Shown: in pieces, positions 20,406-30,801 of the stretch
How positions within the stretch are numbered: the first letter of the stretch is position 1
Layout of the letters: each line of letters starts with the position of its first letter
Assembly: GCF_000373385.1 (NCBI RefSeq)
Contig: NZ_KB891317.1
Location: forward strand, 267,755 to 331,754
From: Thiobacillus thioparus DSM 505
Lineage (GTDB): Bacteria > Pseudomonadota > Gammaproteobacteria > Burkholderiales > Thiobacillaceae
DNA length: 64,000 nucleotides
Direction: 5' to 3'
Notes under the pieces: model-generated
Told to the model about the DNA's origin: nothing
What the model saw: only the letters and a program-made list of their open reading frames with translations
The model's database searches: none
Program-made: the position numbers and the translations under genes

Positions 20406-21104
20406 GTGAATTCGACCAAGATCATCGTGGCGCTGGATTTTGCCGACGCGGCGTCGGCGCTGGCGCTGGTAGGCCAACTCGATCCGACGCTGTGCCGGCT
20501 CAAGGTGGGCAAGGAGCTGTTCACCGTGGCCGGGCCGGAACTGGTGCGCGCGCTGGTGGCGCGCGGGTTCGACGTATTCCTCGACCTGAAATTCCACGAC
20601 ATCCCCAATACGGTGGCGGCGGCCTGCAAGGCGGCAGCGGGACTGGGTGTGTGGATGCTGAACGTCCATGCCTCGGGCGGACGCCGCATGATGGCGGCGG
20701 CGCAGGACGCGCTGGCAGGCCTCGCGCAGCGGCCGCTGCTGATTGCCGTGACGGTACTGACCAGCATGCGCGCCGAGGATCTGGCCGAGGTCGGCGTGGC
20801 CGATGTGCCGGCCGATCAGGTGTTGCGTCTGGCGCATCTGGCCCGGGCCTGCAGGCTGGATGGCGTGGTCTGCTCGGCGCAGGAAGCGTCCATGCTGCGC
20901 GCCGATCTGGGCGCGGATTTTCGCCTGGTGACGCCGGGCATCCGACCGGCCGGCGCGGAAGTGGGCGACCAGCGCCGCGTGATGACGCCGGAAGAGGCAC
21001 TACGTGCCGGCGCGACCGACCTGGTGATCGGGCGTCCGATCACCGCCGCGGCCGATCCGCTGGCTGCGCTCAAACAGATACAGTCCGACATACAGAATTC
21101 TTAG
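20406..21104 (+). CDS. pyrF: orotidine 5'-phosphate decarboxylase
   Basis: A 232-aa enzyme that makes UMP from OMP, the last step of de novo pyrimidine synthesis. [17 protein letters not shown] is the first strand, the catalytic Lys/Asp set is in [11 protein letters not shown], and VTPGIRP and LVIGRPIT bind phosphate. I chose GTG 20406 because GGAAGGG (20394-20400) lies 5 bases before it. GTG 20367, overlapping the lapB stop, is in frame and would add 13 residues from a low-complexity spacer. UMP supply fits the UDP-sugar gene that follows 12 bases later. Confidence 0.93.
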   Translation: MNSTKIIVALDFADAASALALVGQLDPTLCRLKVGKELFTVAGPELVRALVARGFDVFLDLKFHDIPNTVAAACKAAAGLGVWMLNVHASGGRRMMAAAQDALAGLAQRPLLIAVTVLTSMRAEDLAEVGVADVPADQVLRLAHLARACRLDGVVCSAQEASMLRADLGADFRLVTPGIRPAGAEVGDQRRVMTPEEALRAGATDLVIGRPITAAADPLAALKQIQSDIQNS

Positions 21105-21116
21105 GGAGAAGACGCT

Positions 21117-22439
21117 TTGAAAATCACGGTAATTGGAACGGGCTATGTGGGCCTGGTAACCGGGACCTGTCTGGCCGAAGTCGGCAACGAGGTGCTGTGC
21201 CTCGACGTCGACCCCAACAAGATCGAGATCCTGAAATCCGGCGGCATCCCGATCTACGAGCCAGGGCTGGAGGACATGGTCAAGCGCAACGTCGCCGCCG
21301 GCCGGCTGTCCTTCACCACCGACATCGAGGAGTCGGTGGCCTTTGGCCAGATCCAGTTCATCGCCGTCGGAACCCCGCCGGACGAGGACGGCTCGGCCGA
21401 CCTGCAATATGTGGTGGCCGCGGCGCGCAACATCGGCCGCCACATGGGCGACTACAAACTGGTGGTCGACAAGTCCACCGTGCCGGTCGGCACCGCCGAC
21501 AAGGTGCGTGCTGCGCTCACGGAGGAGTTGGCCAAGCGCGGCGTAGCCATCGAATTCAACGTCGCATCGAATCCCGAATTCCTGAAGGAAGGGGCGGCGG
21601 TGGACGATTTCATGAAGCCAGACCGCATCGTCATCGGCACCGACAGCGAACGCGCCACGGCCTTGCTGCGCCAGCTCTACGCGCCGTTCCAGCGCAACCA
21701 CGACCGTCTGACGGTGATGGACGTGCGCAGTGCCGAACTCACCAAGTACGCCGCCAATGCCATGCTGGCGACGCGCATTTCCTTCATGAACGAGCTGGCC
21801 GTACTGGCCGAGAAACTCGGCGCCGACATCGAGCAGGTACGTCATGGCATCGGCTCCGATCCGCGCATCGGCTATCACTTCCTGTATGCCGGCTGCGGCT
21901 ACGGGGGTTCGTGCTTTCCCAAGGACGTGCAGGCCTTGCGCCGCACCGGCCAGGAAAACGGCATCTCCTTGCGCGTGCTCGATGCGGTGGAAGAGGCCAA
22001 CGACGCGCAGAAGCACATCCTGATCAACAAGCTGACCGCCCGCTTCGGAAAAGACCTGAAGGGCAAGCGCTTTGCCATGTGGGGTCTGGCGTTCAAGCCG
22101 AATACCGACGACATGCGCGAGGCGCCCAGCCGCACCATGCTCGAAGCGCTGTGGGCGATGGGCGCGAGCGTGTCGGCCTACGATCCGGCGGCGATGGAGG
22201 AAACGCGCCGCATCTACGGTGAGCGTGCCGACCTGCTGCTGGTCGACAGCCCGATGGATGCACTGAAAGGCGCCGACGCGCTGCTGATCGTCACCGAGTG
22301 GAAGGTCTTCCGCAGCCCCAATTTCGACACCATGAAAGCGCTGCTGAAGACGCCGCTGGTGTTCGACGGCCGCAATCTTTACGAGCCGCAGGCGATGCGC
22401 GAGATGGGATTCGACTATCTGCCGATCGGACGCCAGTAA
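21117..22439 (+). CDS. ugd: UDP-glucose 6-dehydrogenase
   Basis: A 440-aa NAD-dependent enzyme that oxidises UDP-glucose to UDP-glucuronate for LPS, capsule or exopolysaccharide. The NAD loop is [19 protein letters not shown] at the very start; the catalytic Cys is in [11 protein letters not shown], and [20 protein letters not shown] is the central helix. Near the C-terminus [16 protein letters not shown] matches the UDP-binding domain. The start is TTG 21117 with GGGAGAAG just before it. Its stop overlaps the hldA ATG (TAATG). Confidence 0.96.
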   Translation: MKITVIGTGYVGLVTGTCLAEVGNEVLCLDVDPNKIEILKSGGIPIYEPGLEDMVKRNVAAGRLSFTTDIEESVAFGQIQFIAVGTPPDEDGSADLQYVVAAARNIGRHMGDYKLVVDKSTVPVGTADKVRAALTEELAKRGVAIEFNVASNPEFLKEGAAVDDFMKPDRIVIGTDSERATALLRQLYAPFQRNHDRLTVMDVRSAELTKYAANAMLATRISFMNELAVLAEKLGADIEQVRHGIGSDPRIGYHFLYAGCGYGGSCFPKDVQALRRTGQENGISLRVLDAVEEANDAQKHILINKLTARFGKDLKGKRFAMWGLAFKPNTDDMREAPSRTMLEALWAMGASVSAYDPAAMEETRRIYGERADLLLVDSPMDALKGADALLIVTEWKVFRSPNFDTMKALLKTPLVFDGRNLYEPQAMREMGFDYLPIGRQ

Positions 22440-23374
22440 TGTCCTTGCGTGACGCCATCCGCCGCGCCCGCATCCTGGTAGTGGGCGATGTGATGCTGGA
22501 CCGCTACTGGTTCGGCGACGTCTCGCGCATCTCGCCCGAGGCGCCGGTGCCGGTGGTGCATGTCACGCGCAACGAAGACCGCATCGGCGGCGCCGGCAAC
22601 GTGGCACGCAATGCCGCGGCGCTGGGTGCGCAGGTCACGCTGCTGTCGGTGGCGGGGTGCGACGAGGCCGGGCAGGCCCTGCGAGCGCTGCTCGAGGCCG
22701 AGTCGTTCACCGTGCATCTGCACGAAGACCCGGCGTTTTCCACTATCACCAAGCTGCGCGTCATCGGACGCCAGCAACAACTGCTGCGCGTCGACTTCGA
22801 GACCCAGCCGGGTCACGAGGTGTTGGCTGCCAAGCTGGAAGCCTATGCGCAGCTGCTGACCGACTGCGACGTGGTGATCCTGTCGGACTACGGCAAGGGC
22901 GGGCTGACGCATGTCACGCGCATGATCGAGCTGGCGCGCGCGGCGAACAAGCCCATCCTGGTCGACCCCAAGGGCGACGACTGGGCACGCTACACTGGAG
23001 CCACCCTGATCACGCCCAACCGCAGCGAATTTCGCGACGTGGCCGGCAGCTGGAAAACCGAGGCCGAACTCGCCGACAAAGCCGCGGCGGTGCGCGCGAG
23101 CTTCCAGCTGGATGCGCTGCTGGTGACGCGCAGCGAGGAAGGCATGAGCCTGTTCGACGCCACTGGCGCGCACCACGAGGCCACCCGGGCACAGGAAGTG
23201 TTCGATGTCTCCGGCGCCGGCGACACCGTCATCGCAGCCTATGCCGTGGCCCTGGCTGCTGGCGCGAGCGGGGTCGAGGCAGTGCGCCTGGCCAACCGGG
23301 CGGCGGGCATCGTGGTCGGCAAGTTCGGCACCGCTGTCGCGACTGCGGACGAAGTCTTTGGAGAAGAAGCATGA
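22439..23374 (+). CDS. hldA: D-glycero-beta-D-manno-heptose-7-phosphate kinase
   Basis: A 311-aa PfkB/ribokinase-type kinase that adds the 1-phosphate in ADP-heptose synthesis for the LPS inner core. [23 protein letters not shown] and [15 protein letters not shown] are the sugar-side motifs, and [16 protein letters not shown] holds the catalytic Asp. The nucleotidyltransferase half of E. coli HldE is absent, so a separate hldC-type gene is expected elsewhere, as usual in Betaproteobacteria. It overlaps ugd by one base and hldD by four. Confidence 0.95.
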   Translation: MSLRDAIRRARILVVGDVMLDRYWFGDVSRISPEAPVPVVHVTRNEDRIGGAGNVARNAAALGAQVTLLSVAGCDEAGQALRALLEAESFTVHLHEDPAFSTITKLRVIGRQQQLLRVDFETQPGHEVLAAKLEAYAQLLTDCDVVILSDYGKGGLTHVTRMIELARAANKPILVDPKGDDWARYTGATLITPNRSEFRDVAGSWKTEAELADKAAAVRASFQLDALLVTRSEEGMSLFDATGAHHEATRAQEVFDVSGAGDTVIAAYAVALAAGASGVEAVRLANRAAGIVVGKFGTAVATADEVFGEEA

Positions 23375-24369
23375 GCCAGTACACCGTCGTCACCGGTGCC
23401 GCCGGATTCATCGGTGCCAACCTCGTCAAGGCGCTCAACGCGCACGGCGAGACCAACATCATCGCGGTCGACAACCTGACCAAGGCCGACAAGTTCAGGA
23501 ACCTGACCGACTGCGAGATCGCCGACTATTTCGACAAGGCCGAATTCCTCGACCTGGTCGAGGAGGGCGTGCTCGACGGCGCCGTGGCGGCGGTCTTCCA
23601 CGAAGGCGCGTGCTCCGACACCATGGAAACCGACGGCCGCTACATGATGGAGAACAACTACCGTTACTCCAGCGCGCTGCTCAAGTTCTGCCAGGATGAG
23701 GGCGCACAGTTCCTCTATGCTTCGTCGGCGAGCGTCTATGGCGCCGGGCGCGTGTTCTCCGAATCGCGTGAGTTCGAGTCGCCGCTCAACGTCTACGGCT
23801 ATTCCAAGTTCCTGTTCGACCAGAGCGTGCGCCGTCTTTGGAACGACCGCACGGCGCAGATCGCAGGCTTCCGCTATTTCAACGTCTACGGCCCGCGCGA
23901 GCAGCACAAGGGACGCATGGCCTCGGTGGCGTTCCACTTCTTCAACCAGTACCGCGCCGAGGGCAGGGTGAAGCTGTTCGAGGGCTGCGACGGCTACCCC
24001 AACGGCGAGCAGCGGCGCGATTTCGTCTCGATCGAGGACGTAGTGCGCGTCAACCTGTGGTTCCTCGACCACCCGGATGTGTCGGGCATCTTCAACGTCG
24101 GCACCGGGCGCTGCCAGAGCTTCAACGATGTCGCGGTGGCGGCGGTGAACGCCTGCCGGGCATCCGAAGGCCAGCCGGCCTTGACGCTGGAGCAGATGCA
24201 GGCCCAGGGCCTCGTCAGCTACATCGCTTTTCCCGACGCGCTCAAGGGCAAATACCAGAGCTATACCGAGGCCGATATCTCCGCGCTGCGCGGGGCGGGG
24301 TATGATGCGCCCTTCTACAGCGTGGAAGAAGGCACTTCCCGCTACATCGAACACCTGTTGAAGACATGA
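23371..24369 (+). CDS. hldD: ADP-L-glycero-D-manno-heptose 6-epimerase
   Basis: A 332-aa extended short-chain dehydrogenase that makes ADP-L-glycero-D-manno-heptose, the LPS core donor. The cofactor loop is [16 protein letters not shown], followed by [13 protein letters not shown]. The catalytic pair is in YGYSKFLFD, and [10 protein letters not shown] and DFVSIEDVV are family motifs. It overlaps hldA and cysM by ATGA on both sides, so the four genes ugd-hldA-hldD-cysM form one coupled unit. Confidence 0.97.
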   Translation: MSQYTVVTGAAGFIGANLVKALNAHGETNIIAVDNLTKADKFRNLTDCEIADYFDKAEFLDLVEEGVLDGAVAAVFHEGACSDTMETDGRYMMENNYRYSSALLKFCQDEGAQFLYASSASVYGAGRVFSESREFESPLNVYGYSKFLFDQSVRRLWNDRTAQIAGFRYFNVYGPREQHKGRMASVAFHFFNQYRAEGRVKLFEGCDGYPNGEQRRDFVSIEDVVRVNLWFLDHPDVSGIFNVGTGRCQSFNDVAVAAVNACRASEGQPALTLEQMQAQGLVSYIAFPDALKGKYQSYTEADISALRGAGYDAPFYSVEEGTSRYIEHLLKT

Positions 24370-25262
24370 GTACCTACAAGACCATCGAGGATACGGTTGG
24401 CAACACGCCGCTGGTGCGCCTGAAGCGCATGCCCGGCACGACCAGCAACATCATTCTCGTCAAGCTCGAAGGCAACAATCCTGCCGGCTCGGTGAAGGAC
24501 CGCCCGGCCCTCTCGATGATCGACGCCGCGCAGGCGCGCGGCGAGATCAAGCCCGGCGATACGCTGATCGAAGCGACCAGCGGCAATACCGGCATCGCGC
24601 TGGCGATGGCGGCAGCCATGCGCGGCTACAAGCTTATCCTGCTCATGCCCGAGAATGCCTCGATCGAACGCCAGCAGACCATGCGTGCGTTCGGTGCCGA
24701 ATTGCAGCTGGTGAGCAAGGAGGCCGGCATGGAAGGCGCGCGCGATCTGGCGATCGCCATGGAGAAACAGGGTATCGGCAAGATCCTCGACCAGTTCGCC
24801 AACCCCGACAATCCCGAGGCGCACTACCGCACCACCGGGCCCGAGATCTGGCACGACACGCAGGGCAGGATCACCCACTTCGTTTCTAGCATGGGCACGA
24901 CCGGCACCATCATGGGCTGTTCGCGTTACCTCAAGGAACAGAATCCGGCGATCCAGATCGTTGGCGTGCAGCCGACCGAGGGCTCGCAGATTCCAGGCAT
25001 CCGCAAGTGGCCGGATGAATACGTGCCGAAGATCTGCGACTACGACCGGGTTGACCACATGATCTATGTGAGCCAGTTGAATGCAGAGGAAACCACGCGC
25101 CGGATGGCGCGCGAGGAAGGCATCTTCGCCGGCGTCTCGTCCGGCGGCGCGCTGTGGGCAGCCCTGCAGCTGTCCAAAGACATTCAGGACGCCGTCATCG
25201 TCTCCATCGTTTGCGACCGCGGCGACCGGTATCTGTCGACGGGTGTATTCCCCGCCGCGTAA
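24366..25262 (+). CDS. cysM: cysteine synthase B (O-acetylserine sulfhydrylase)
   Basis: A 298-aa PLP enzyme. It makes cysteine from O-acetylserine and sulfide; the CysM type can also use thiosulfate, which fits a sulfur oxidiser. The PLP Lys is in [11 protein letters not shown] (about residue 41), TSGNTGIAL binds the substrate and [10 protein letters not shown] the phosphate. The length and RPALSMI after the Lys favour CysM over CysK. It overlaps hldD by ATGA. The order hldD-cysM-radA is common in Betaproteobacteria. Confidence 0.94.
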   Translation: MSTYKTIEDTVGNTPLVRLKRMPGTTSNIILVKLEGNNPAGSVKDRPALSMIDAAQARGEIKPGDTLIEATSGNTGIALAMAAAMRGYKLILLMPENASIERQQTMRAFGAELQLVSKEAGMEGARDLAIAMEKQGIGKILDQFANPDNPEAHYRTTGPEIWHDTQGRITHFVSSMGTTGTIMGCSRYLKEQNPAIQIVGVQPTEGSQIPGIRKWPDEYVPKICDYDRVDHMIYVSQLNAEETTRRMAREEGIFAGVSSGGALWAALQLSKDIQDAVIVSIVCDRGDRYLSTGVFPAA

Positions 25263-25277
25263 GTAGCGGGTTAACGG

Positions 25278-26633
25278 ATGGCCAAAACCAGGACGATCTA
25301 CACCTGTACCGAATGCGGTGGACAGTCGCCCAAGTGGCAAGGCCAGTGCCCGTCCTGCAATGCCTGGAACACGCTGGTCGAAACCATCGCCGAGTCGGCC
25401 AAGCCGCGCTTCGCCGGACTGGCGGCGACCAGCACCGCGCAATTCCTGCATGACGTCGAGGCCTCCGAGGAAAGCCGCATCGCCACCGACATCGGCGAGC
25501 TCGACCGCGTGCTTGGCGGCGGGCTGGTGCCGGGCGGGGTGGTGCTGATCGGCGGCGACCCCGGCATCGGCAAGTCGACGCTGCTTTTACAAGCCCTGGC
25601 TGGTCTATCCGGCAATCTGAAAACGCTCTACGTCAGCGGCGAGGAGTCGGCGCGCCAGGTTGCGCTGCGCGCACGGCGGCTTTCCCTGCCTGAGACCAAC
25701 CTGCCGGTACTGCCCGAGATCCGGCTCGAAGCCATCCTCGCACAACTGGCCGAGATGAAGCCCGAGGTCGCGGTGATCGACTCGATCCAGACCGTGTATT
25801 CCGAGGCGCTGACCTCGGCGCCAGGCTCGGTGGCACAGGTGCGCGAATGCGCAGCGCAGCTCACGCGCCACGCCAAGCAGACCGGCACCGCGATCATCCT
25901 CGTCGGCCATGTCACCAAGGAAGGCGCCATCGCCGGTCCGCGCGTGCTCGAGCACATCGTCGACACCGTGCTGTATTTCGAGGGCGACACCGGCTCGTCG
26001 TTCAGGCTCGTGCGCGCGTTCAAGAACCGCTTCGGTGCGGTCAACGAGATCGGCGTGTTCGCGATGACCGAGAAAGGCCTCAAGGGCGTCTCCAATCCCT
26101 CGGCGATCTTCCTGTCGCGCCACGGCGAGCCGGTGCCCGGTTCCTGCGTGCTGGTGACGCAGGAAGGCACGCGTCCGCTATTGGTTGAGATTCAAGCGCT
26201 GGTCGATTCCAGCCATGCGCCGAGTCCGCGCCGCCTGTCCGTCGGCCTGGAACAGAATCGGCTCGCCATGCTGCTGGCCGTGCTGCACCGCCACGCCGGC
26301 ATTGCCTGCTTCGACCAGGATGTGTTCGTCAACGCGGTCGGTGGTGTGAAGATCAGCGAACCCGCCGCCGACCTCGCCGTGCTCGCCGCCATCGTATCCT
26401 CGCTCAGAAGCCAGCCCCTGCCCGACAAGCTGGTGATGTTCGGCGAAGTCGGCCTGGCCGGCGAAATCCGCCCGGTGCAGCGCGGACAGGAACGCCTGAA
26501 GGAAGCCGCCAAGCTCGGCTTCACACAGGCCATCGTGCCAGCCGCCAACCAGCCCAAGCAGAAGATCGCCGGCATGACGGTGCATGCCGTGCAACGACTG
26601 GACGAGGCGATCCGTTTGTTCAGGGAAAGCTGA
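25278..26633 (+). CDS. radA: DNA repair protein RadA
   Basis: A 451-aa RecA-related branch-migration protein. An N-terminal zinc finger has paired Cys (CTECGGQSPKWQGQCPSC). Walker A is GGDPGIGKSTLLLQ (about 92-105), the RadA-specific motif is KNRFGAVNEIG near 254, and the C-terminal third is a Lon-protease-like domain (LPDKLVMFGEVGLAGEIRPV). It begins 15 bases after cysM and ends 13 bases before the FeoB-like gene. Confidence 0.97.
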   Translation: MAKTRTIYTCTECGGQSPKWQGQCPSCNAWNTLVETIAESAKPRFAGLAATSTAQFLHDVEASEESRIATDIGELDRVLGGGLVPGGVVLIGGDPGIGKSTLLLQALAGLSGNLKTLYVSGEESARQVALRARRLSLPETNLPVLPEIRLEAILAQLAEMKPEVAVIDSIQTVYSEALTSAPGSVAQVRECAAQLTRHAKQTGTAIILVGHVTKEGAIAGPRVLEHIVDTVLYFEGDTGSSFRLVRAFKNRFGAVNEIGVFAMTEKGLKGVSNPSAIFLSRHGEPVPGSCVLVTQEGTRPLLVEIQALVDSSHAPSPRRLSVGLEQNRLAMLLAVLHRHAGIACFDQDVFVNAVGGVKISEPAADLAVLAAIVSSLRSQPLPDKLVMFGEVGLAGEIRPVQRGQERLKEAAKLGFTQAIVPAANQPKQKIAGMTVHAVQRLDEAIRLFRES

Positions 26634-26646
26634 GCGTTTTCAACTC

Positions 26647-28704
26647 ATGGTTTCGCCCCCGCATAGCTTTCCCCTTCACGGTCCCGGGCTGCGCGGTGCC
26701 AGGCGCCCTCGCGTGGCCATCGTCGGCCGCACCGGCAGCGGCAAGCACAGCATTTTTCGTGCGGCCGCCAGCACGTCCACGCACCACGAGCGTCTGGCCG
26801 GCATCGGGCCTGCGTATGAGGAATGCCTGGTCGAAGTGGGGATCGACCAGATTTCCCTGGTTGCCCTGCCCGCCATCGGCGGCCTGCACCATCTGGATGC
26901 GGACGCCTGTGTGACGCTGAAGTATCTGCTGTGGGGCGACCGCTGGCCGGCCATCGCGCAGCACGAAGCGCATCAGCCCGACAACAGGTTTGCCGCCCCC
27001 GACGTGCTGCTGGTGGTGATGGATGCCACGGCGCTGGAACGCGATCTCGAGCTCGCGCTGGAACTGATGCAGCTGGGCAGGCCGATGGTGTTTGCGCTCA
27101 ACCGCATGGACGAAGCGCGTGCCAGACGGCGTTTCATCAATGTGCGCGCCCTGTCGGCCCAGCTGGGCGCGCCGGTGGTGCCGACCGTGGCACACATGGG
27201 CATCGGCCTGGCCGATCTGTATACCACCGTGGTGCACGTCGCCCGCGAAGCAAGATTCCTGCAGCCGCATCCGGCGGCTCCGCCCTACAGTGCGCACATC
27301 GAAGCGCAATTGCGAGCCATTGCCGAAATCGCCCGCCAGCCGGACGTGGCGGCGGCCTTCGCAGTCCCCGAGACTTTGCTGACGCTGCAGCTCGCGGAAA
27401 ACGACGGCTATTTCGCGCAGGAATTGCAGGCGCACTTCCCCGGTCACTACGCGGCCTTGCTCGCCGCGCGCGCCATCGCCGACGCCGCCTTGCCACGCCG
27501 GCTGGCGGAGGAGCTGCATGCCGACCGCCATCACCGCGCCGCCCTGCTGACGGAGGCGGCGACCCGCCCCGGCCAGGAAGGCGCGCCGCCGCGCTGGCAG
27601 GTGTGGGCCGACGATCTTTTCCTGCATCCGCGCTGGGGCTTCGTCGGCACGCTGGCGGTGTTCGCGCTGGTGCTGCTGTTCGTGTTCGAGGTGAGCGCCG
27701 TGCTCGACAGTCTGACGGTCGCGCGCCTGATTGCGTGGGCCGAGCCGTGGCAGCCGACCGAACTCGCGGGCGTGCTCGGCCGCGCGGTGCTCGACGGCTT
27801 CATCGGCCTCGCCGGCATCGTCATTCCCTACATGATTCCATTGGTGTTGCTGCTGGTGTGGCTGGAGGAATCGGGGATCATGCACCGCGTGGCCTTCGTG
27901 GTCGATCGCGGTTTCCATCGGCTGGGACTGCACGGCGGCGTCGCCCTGCCATTCCTGATGGGGCTGGGCTGCAACGTGCCTGCGCTGGCCGCGACCGCGG
28001 CCGTCACCCACGGCCGTGACCGCACGGTGGCCTCGCTGCTGATCACCTTCCTGCCGTGTTCGGCGCGCTCGGCCATCATCCTGGCAGTGGGCGGCAAGTA
28101 CCTCGGCGGGTTCGGCGTGTTCGCCCTCTTCATGCTCGCCCCTGTCGTCGTCAGCCTGGTCGGCAAGCTCCTGAAACGCCGCTATCCCGAAACCACACCC
28201 GGCATGATCCAGGAAATTCCCGCTTACGCCGTGCCCACCCTGCGCGCCTTGCTGGCCAATACCTGGGAGCGCAGCCGCGACATCGTCACCATCGTGCTGC
28301 CGCTCCTGGTGGCGGGCAGCGTGGTGCTGGCGCTGCTGAGCCATTACGGTGCCGATGCCTGGGTCAATCTCGCGCTCACGCCGGTGACGGTATGGTGGCT
28401 GGGGCTGCCGGTGGCGCTTGGGGTGCCGATCCTGTTCGGCGTGCTGCGCAAGGAGCTGTCGCTGCTCATGGTGTTCCAGGCGCTCGGCACGCAGGAACTG
28501 GCCAGCGTGCTCGACACCACGCAGATTGCCACCTTCCTGGTGTTCCTGACTTTTTACGTGCCCTGCGTGTCCACCTTCGCCATGATGCTGAAGCTGCTGG
28601 GCCGGCGCGACGCGCTCTATTCGGTCGCGCTTTCCATCGGCGTGGCGCTTGCCGTGGCGGCAGTGGTGCGCGGGGCGCTGGAACTGGCGGGGTGGGCGCT
28701 GTAG
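26647..28704 (+). CDS. FeoB-like ferrous iron transporter with degenerate G domain
   Basis: A 685-aa protein with the FeoB plan: an N-terminal G-domain-like region (about 20-190), a helical spacer, then roughly eight to ten membrane helices from about 335. GLGCNVPALAATAAV and LPCSARSAIILAVGGKY are the two FeoB core motifs, and TFYVPCVSTFAMM is near the C-terminus. The G domain is altered: G1 reads GRTGSGKHS with His34 where Ser or Thr normally binds Mg, and the G3 Asp and Gly are lost (ALPAIGG in place of DLPG). G4 is intact (NRMD). GTP use is thus uncertain and so is the substrate. No feoA or feoC is adjacent; it follows radA by 13 bases. Confidence 0.82.
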   Translation: MVSPPHSFPLHGPGLRGARRPRVAIVGRTGSGKHSIFRAAASTSTHHERLAGIGPAYEECLVEVGIDQISLVALPAIGGLHHLDADACVTLKYLLWGDRWPAIAQHEAHQPDNRFAAPDVLLVVMDATALERDLELALELMQLGRPMVFALNRMDEARARRRFINVRALSAQLGAPVVPTVAHMGIGLADLYTTVVHVAREARFLQPHPAAPPYSAHIEAQLRAIAEIARQPDVAAAFAVPETLLTLQLAENDGYFAQELQAHFPGHYAALLAARAIADAALPRRLAEELHADRHHRAALLTEAATRPGQEGAPPRWQVWADDLFLHPRWGFVGTLAVFALVLLFVFEVSAVLDSLTVARLIAWAEPWQPTELAGVLGRAVLDGFIGLAGIVIPYMIPLVLLLVWLEESGIMHRVAFVVDRGFHRLGLHGGVALPFLMGLGCNVPALAATAAVTHGRDRTVASLLITFLPCSARSAIILAVGGKYLGGFGVFALFMLAPVVVSLVGKLLKRRYPETTPGMIQEIPAYAVPTLRALLANTWERSRDIVTIVLPLLVAGSVVLALLSHYGADAWVNLALTPVTVWWLGLPVALGVPILFGVLRKELSLLMVFQALGTQELASVLDTTQIATFLVFLTFYVPCVSTFAMMLKLLGRRDALYSVALSIGVALAVAAVVRGALELAGWAL

Positions 28705-28747
28705 CGGCTGCGTCTTCGGGACGACAGGCCAGGCCGGCCCGTCCAGG

Positions 28748-30379
28748 TCAACTCATCACCTGCCCATGCTCCCGAGTATCGTGGAACGCGACCTTGGGCC
28801 AGCGCTCCTGCGCCAGACTCAGGTTCACACGCGTATCCGCCAGATACACCAGGTTGCCATCGACGTCCTTCGCCAGTTTGAGCGAATTGGCCTTGGTGAA
28901 TTCGGCCAGATGCTGGGCGTCGGGGCAGGTGACCCAGCGCGCAGTATAGATGCCGGCGTTTTCGAAGCTGGCGTCGACGCCGTATTCGGTTTTCAGGCGA
29001 TGGGCGACGACTTCGAACTGCAATTGTCCGACCGCACCGATCAGCAGCGTGTTGTCGGCGAAGGGTTCGAACACCTGCACCGCGCCTTCTTCGCCCAGTT
29101 CCAGCAGCCCCTTGTTCAGCTGCTTGGCACGCAGCGGGTCGCGCAGGCGCGGACGACTGAACAGTTCGGGGGCGAAGTAGGGAATGCCCTTGTATTGCAG
29201 CGCCTCGCCTTCGGTGAGGGTGTCGCCGATGTGCAGCTGGCCGTGGTTGTGGATGCCGATGATATCGCCGGCCACGGCGTCTTCCATGCGGGTGCGCTCG
29301 TTGGCCATGAAGACGACCGCGTTGGCGATTTTCATGTCCTTGCCGGTGCGGCGGTGGCGTACTTTCATGCCGGGCGTGTAGCGGCCGGAGCAGACGCGGA
29401 AGAAGGCGATGCGGTCGCGGTGCTGCGGGTCCATGTTGGCCTGGATCTTGAACACGAAGCCGGTGAACTTGGGCTCGGTGGGGTCGACCGTGCGCTCGAT
29501 GGCTTCGCGCGGCAGCGGCGACGGCGCCCAGTCGGACAGCGCGCGCAGCACTTCGCGCACGCCGAAGTTGTTGATCCCGGAACCGAAGAAGACGGGAGTC
29601 TGCTTGCCGGAGAGGAAGTCGTCGAGATCGAAGGTGGCGCCGGCGCCGCGCACGAGTTCGATTTCGGACAGCAGGGTATCCGCTTCGAGCGGGAACATCT
29701 CGCGCAACGCGGCATCGCCCAGCCCCTGTAGCGACTCGAACTGCTGGTCGGCGTTTTCCTCGCCGGCCTTGAAGCGCAGGATCTCGTCGTGGATCAGGTG
29801 GTAGACGCCATGGAAGCGTTTGCCCATCCCGATCGGCCAGGTCACCGGTGCGCAGTGGATCTTCAGGATCGATTCGATCTCATCGAGCAGTTCCAGCGGC
29901 TCGCGTACCTCGCGGTCCATCTTGTTGATGAAGGTGATGATGGGCGTGTCGCGCAGGCGGCACACTTCCAAGAGCTTGATCGTCTGTTCCTCCACGCCCT
30001 TGGCGGCGTCGACCACCATGATGGCGGCGTCAACGGCGGTCAGCACGCGGTAGGTGTCCTCCGAGAAGTCCTTGTGACCGGGGGTGTCGAGCAGGTTGAA
30101 CACGCAGTCGCCATAGGAAAACTGCATCACCGAGCTGGCCACCGAAATGCCGCGCTCGCGTTCGACCTCCATCCAGTCGGAGGTGGCGAACTTGCCGCTC
30201 TTCTTGGCCTTGACCGTGCCGGCCATCTGGATGGCGCCGCCGAACAGCAGCAGTTTCTCGGTCAGCGTGGTCTTGCCCGCGTCGGGGTGGGAAATGATGG
30301 CGAAGGTGCGGCGTTTCTTGACGTCGCGCACCAAAGCCGGGTCGCCGGGTTGAGCCGGCGCGGTTGGAGTGGATTCCAT
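28748..30379 (-). CDS. prfC: peptide chain release factor 3
   Basis: A 543-aa translational GTPase that removes RF1 and RF2 after peptide release. G1 is [15 protein letters not shown] near residue 29, [12 protein letters not shown] the switch I region, G3 DTPGH and G4 INKMDRE. The long C-terminal part follows RF3, with [15 protein letters not shown] and the last-domain sequence [20 protein letters not shown] 30379 is preferred over a TTG 11 codons earlier, although neither has a strong ribosome site. It is convergent with the FeoB-like gene across 43 bases that hold no clear terminator. Confidence 0.96.
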   Translation of the reverse strand: MESTPTAPAQPGDPALVRDVKKRRTFAIISHPDAGKTTLTEKLLLFGGAIQMAGTVKAKKSGKFATSDWMEVERERGISVASSVMQFSYGDCVFNLLDTPGHKDFSEDTYRVLTAVDAAIMVVDAAKGVEEQTIKLLEVCRLRDTPIITFINKMDREVREPLELLDEIESILKIHCAPVTWPIGMGKRFHGVYHLIHDEILRFKAGEENADQQFESLQGLGDAALREMFPLEADTLLSEIELVRGAGATFDLDDFLSGKQTPVFFGSGINNFGVREVLRALSDWAPSPLPREAIERTVDPTEPKFTGFVFKIQANMDPQHRDRIAFFRVCSGRYTPGMKVRHRRTGKDMKIANAVVFMANERTRMEDAVAGDIIGIHNHGQLHIGDTLTEGEALQYKGIPYFAPELFSRPRLRDPLRAKQLNKGLLELGEEGAVQVFEPFADNTLLIGAVGQLQFEVVAHRLKTEYGVDASFENAGIYTARWVTCPDAQHLAEFTKANSLKLAKDVDGNLVYLADTRVNLSLAQERWPKVAFHDTREHGQVMS

Positions 30380-30801
30380 CGGGAGGACTAGCGGATATGA
30401 AGCAAGCCGCAATTTTAAGCTATTTCGCGCGGCCGGCCGGCCTATGTCTCAGCATTTCGCGCGTTGGTCGGGCTGCCCCGGGTACCGGCGGCGTGGGGGG
30501 CGGCGCTTGCCGCGAACTTTTCAAATGCCGGATAAAAATTTAACCATGAAATGGAAATGGACGTAACTACGTATTGTCCCACCCTGGGTATCAAATACAG
30601 CCAGCACGTCCGGCTAAAAACACTTCCCCTTATTCCCGCATAGAAAACTTCGATTGAGAATGCGCACTTGGCCGTGGCGGCGGGCATGGCCTTCGGAGTA
30701 CCATTTCAGGGATTCACTTATGGGCGAAACGCCCGACCGTCCGTGGTGGCTTTTCGGGCGGTTTCAAATGATTTTGCATCCATCGGATGGAGGAAACAAC
30801 A
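30380..30801. other. divergent prfC-qmoA intergenic region, 422 bases
   Basis: No gene is seen. The part near prfC is very GC-rich; the middle (30535-30660) is AT-richer and probably carries the promoters, but no clear -35/-10 pair stands out. Near qmoA, GGGCG (30722-30726) can pair with CGCCC (30730-30734), or the same bases, as CGCCCGA (30730-30736), with TCGGGCG (30754-30760), so two exclusive hairpins are possible. Confidence 0.6.

Noticed and set aside
28705..28747. Terminator between the convergent feoB-like and prfC genes
   Set aside because: GC-rich repeats occur but there is neither a stable stem of useful length nor a T run on either strand.
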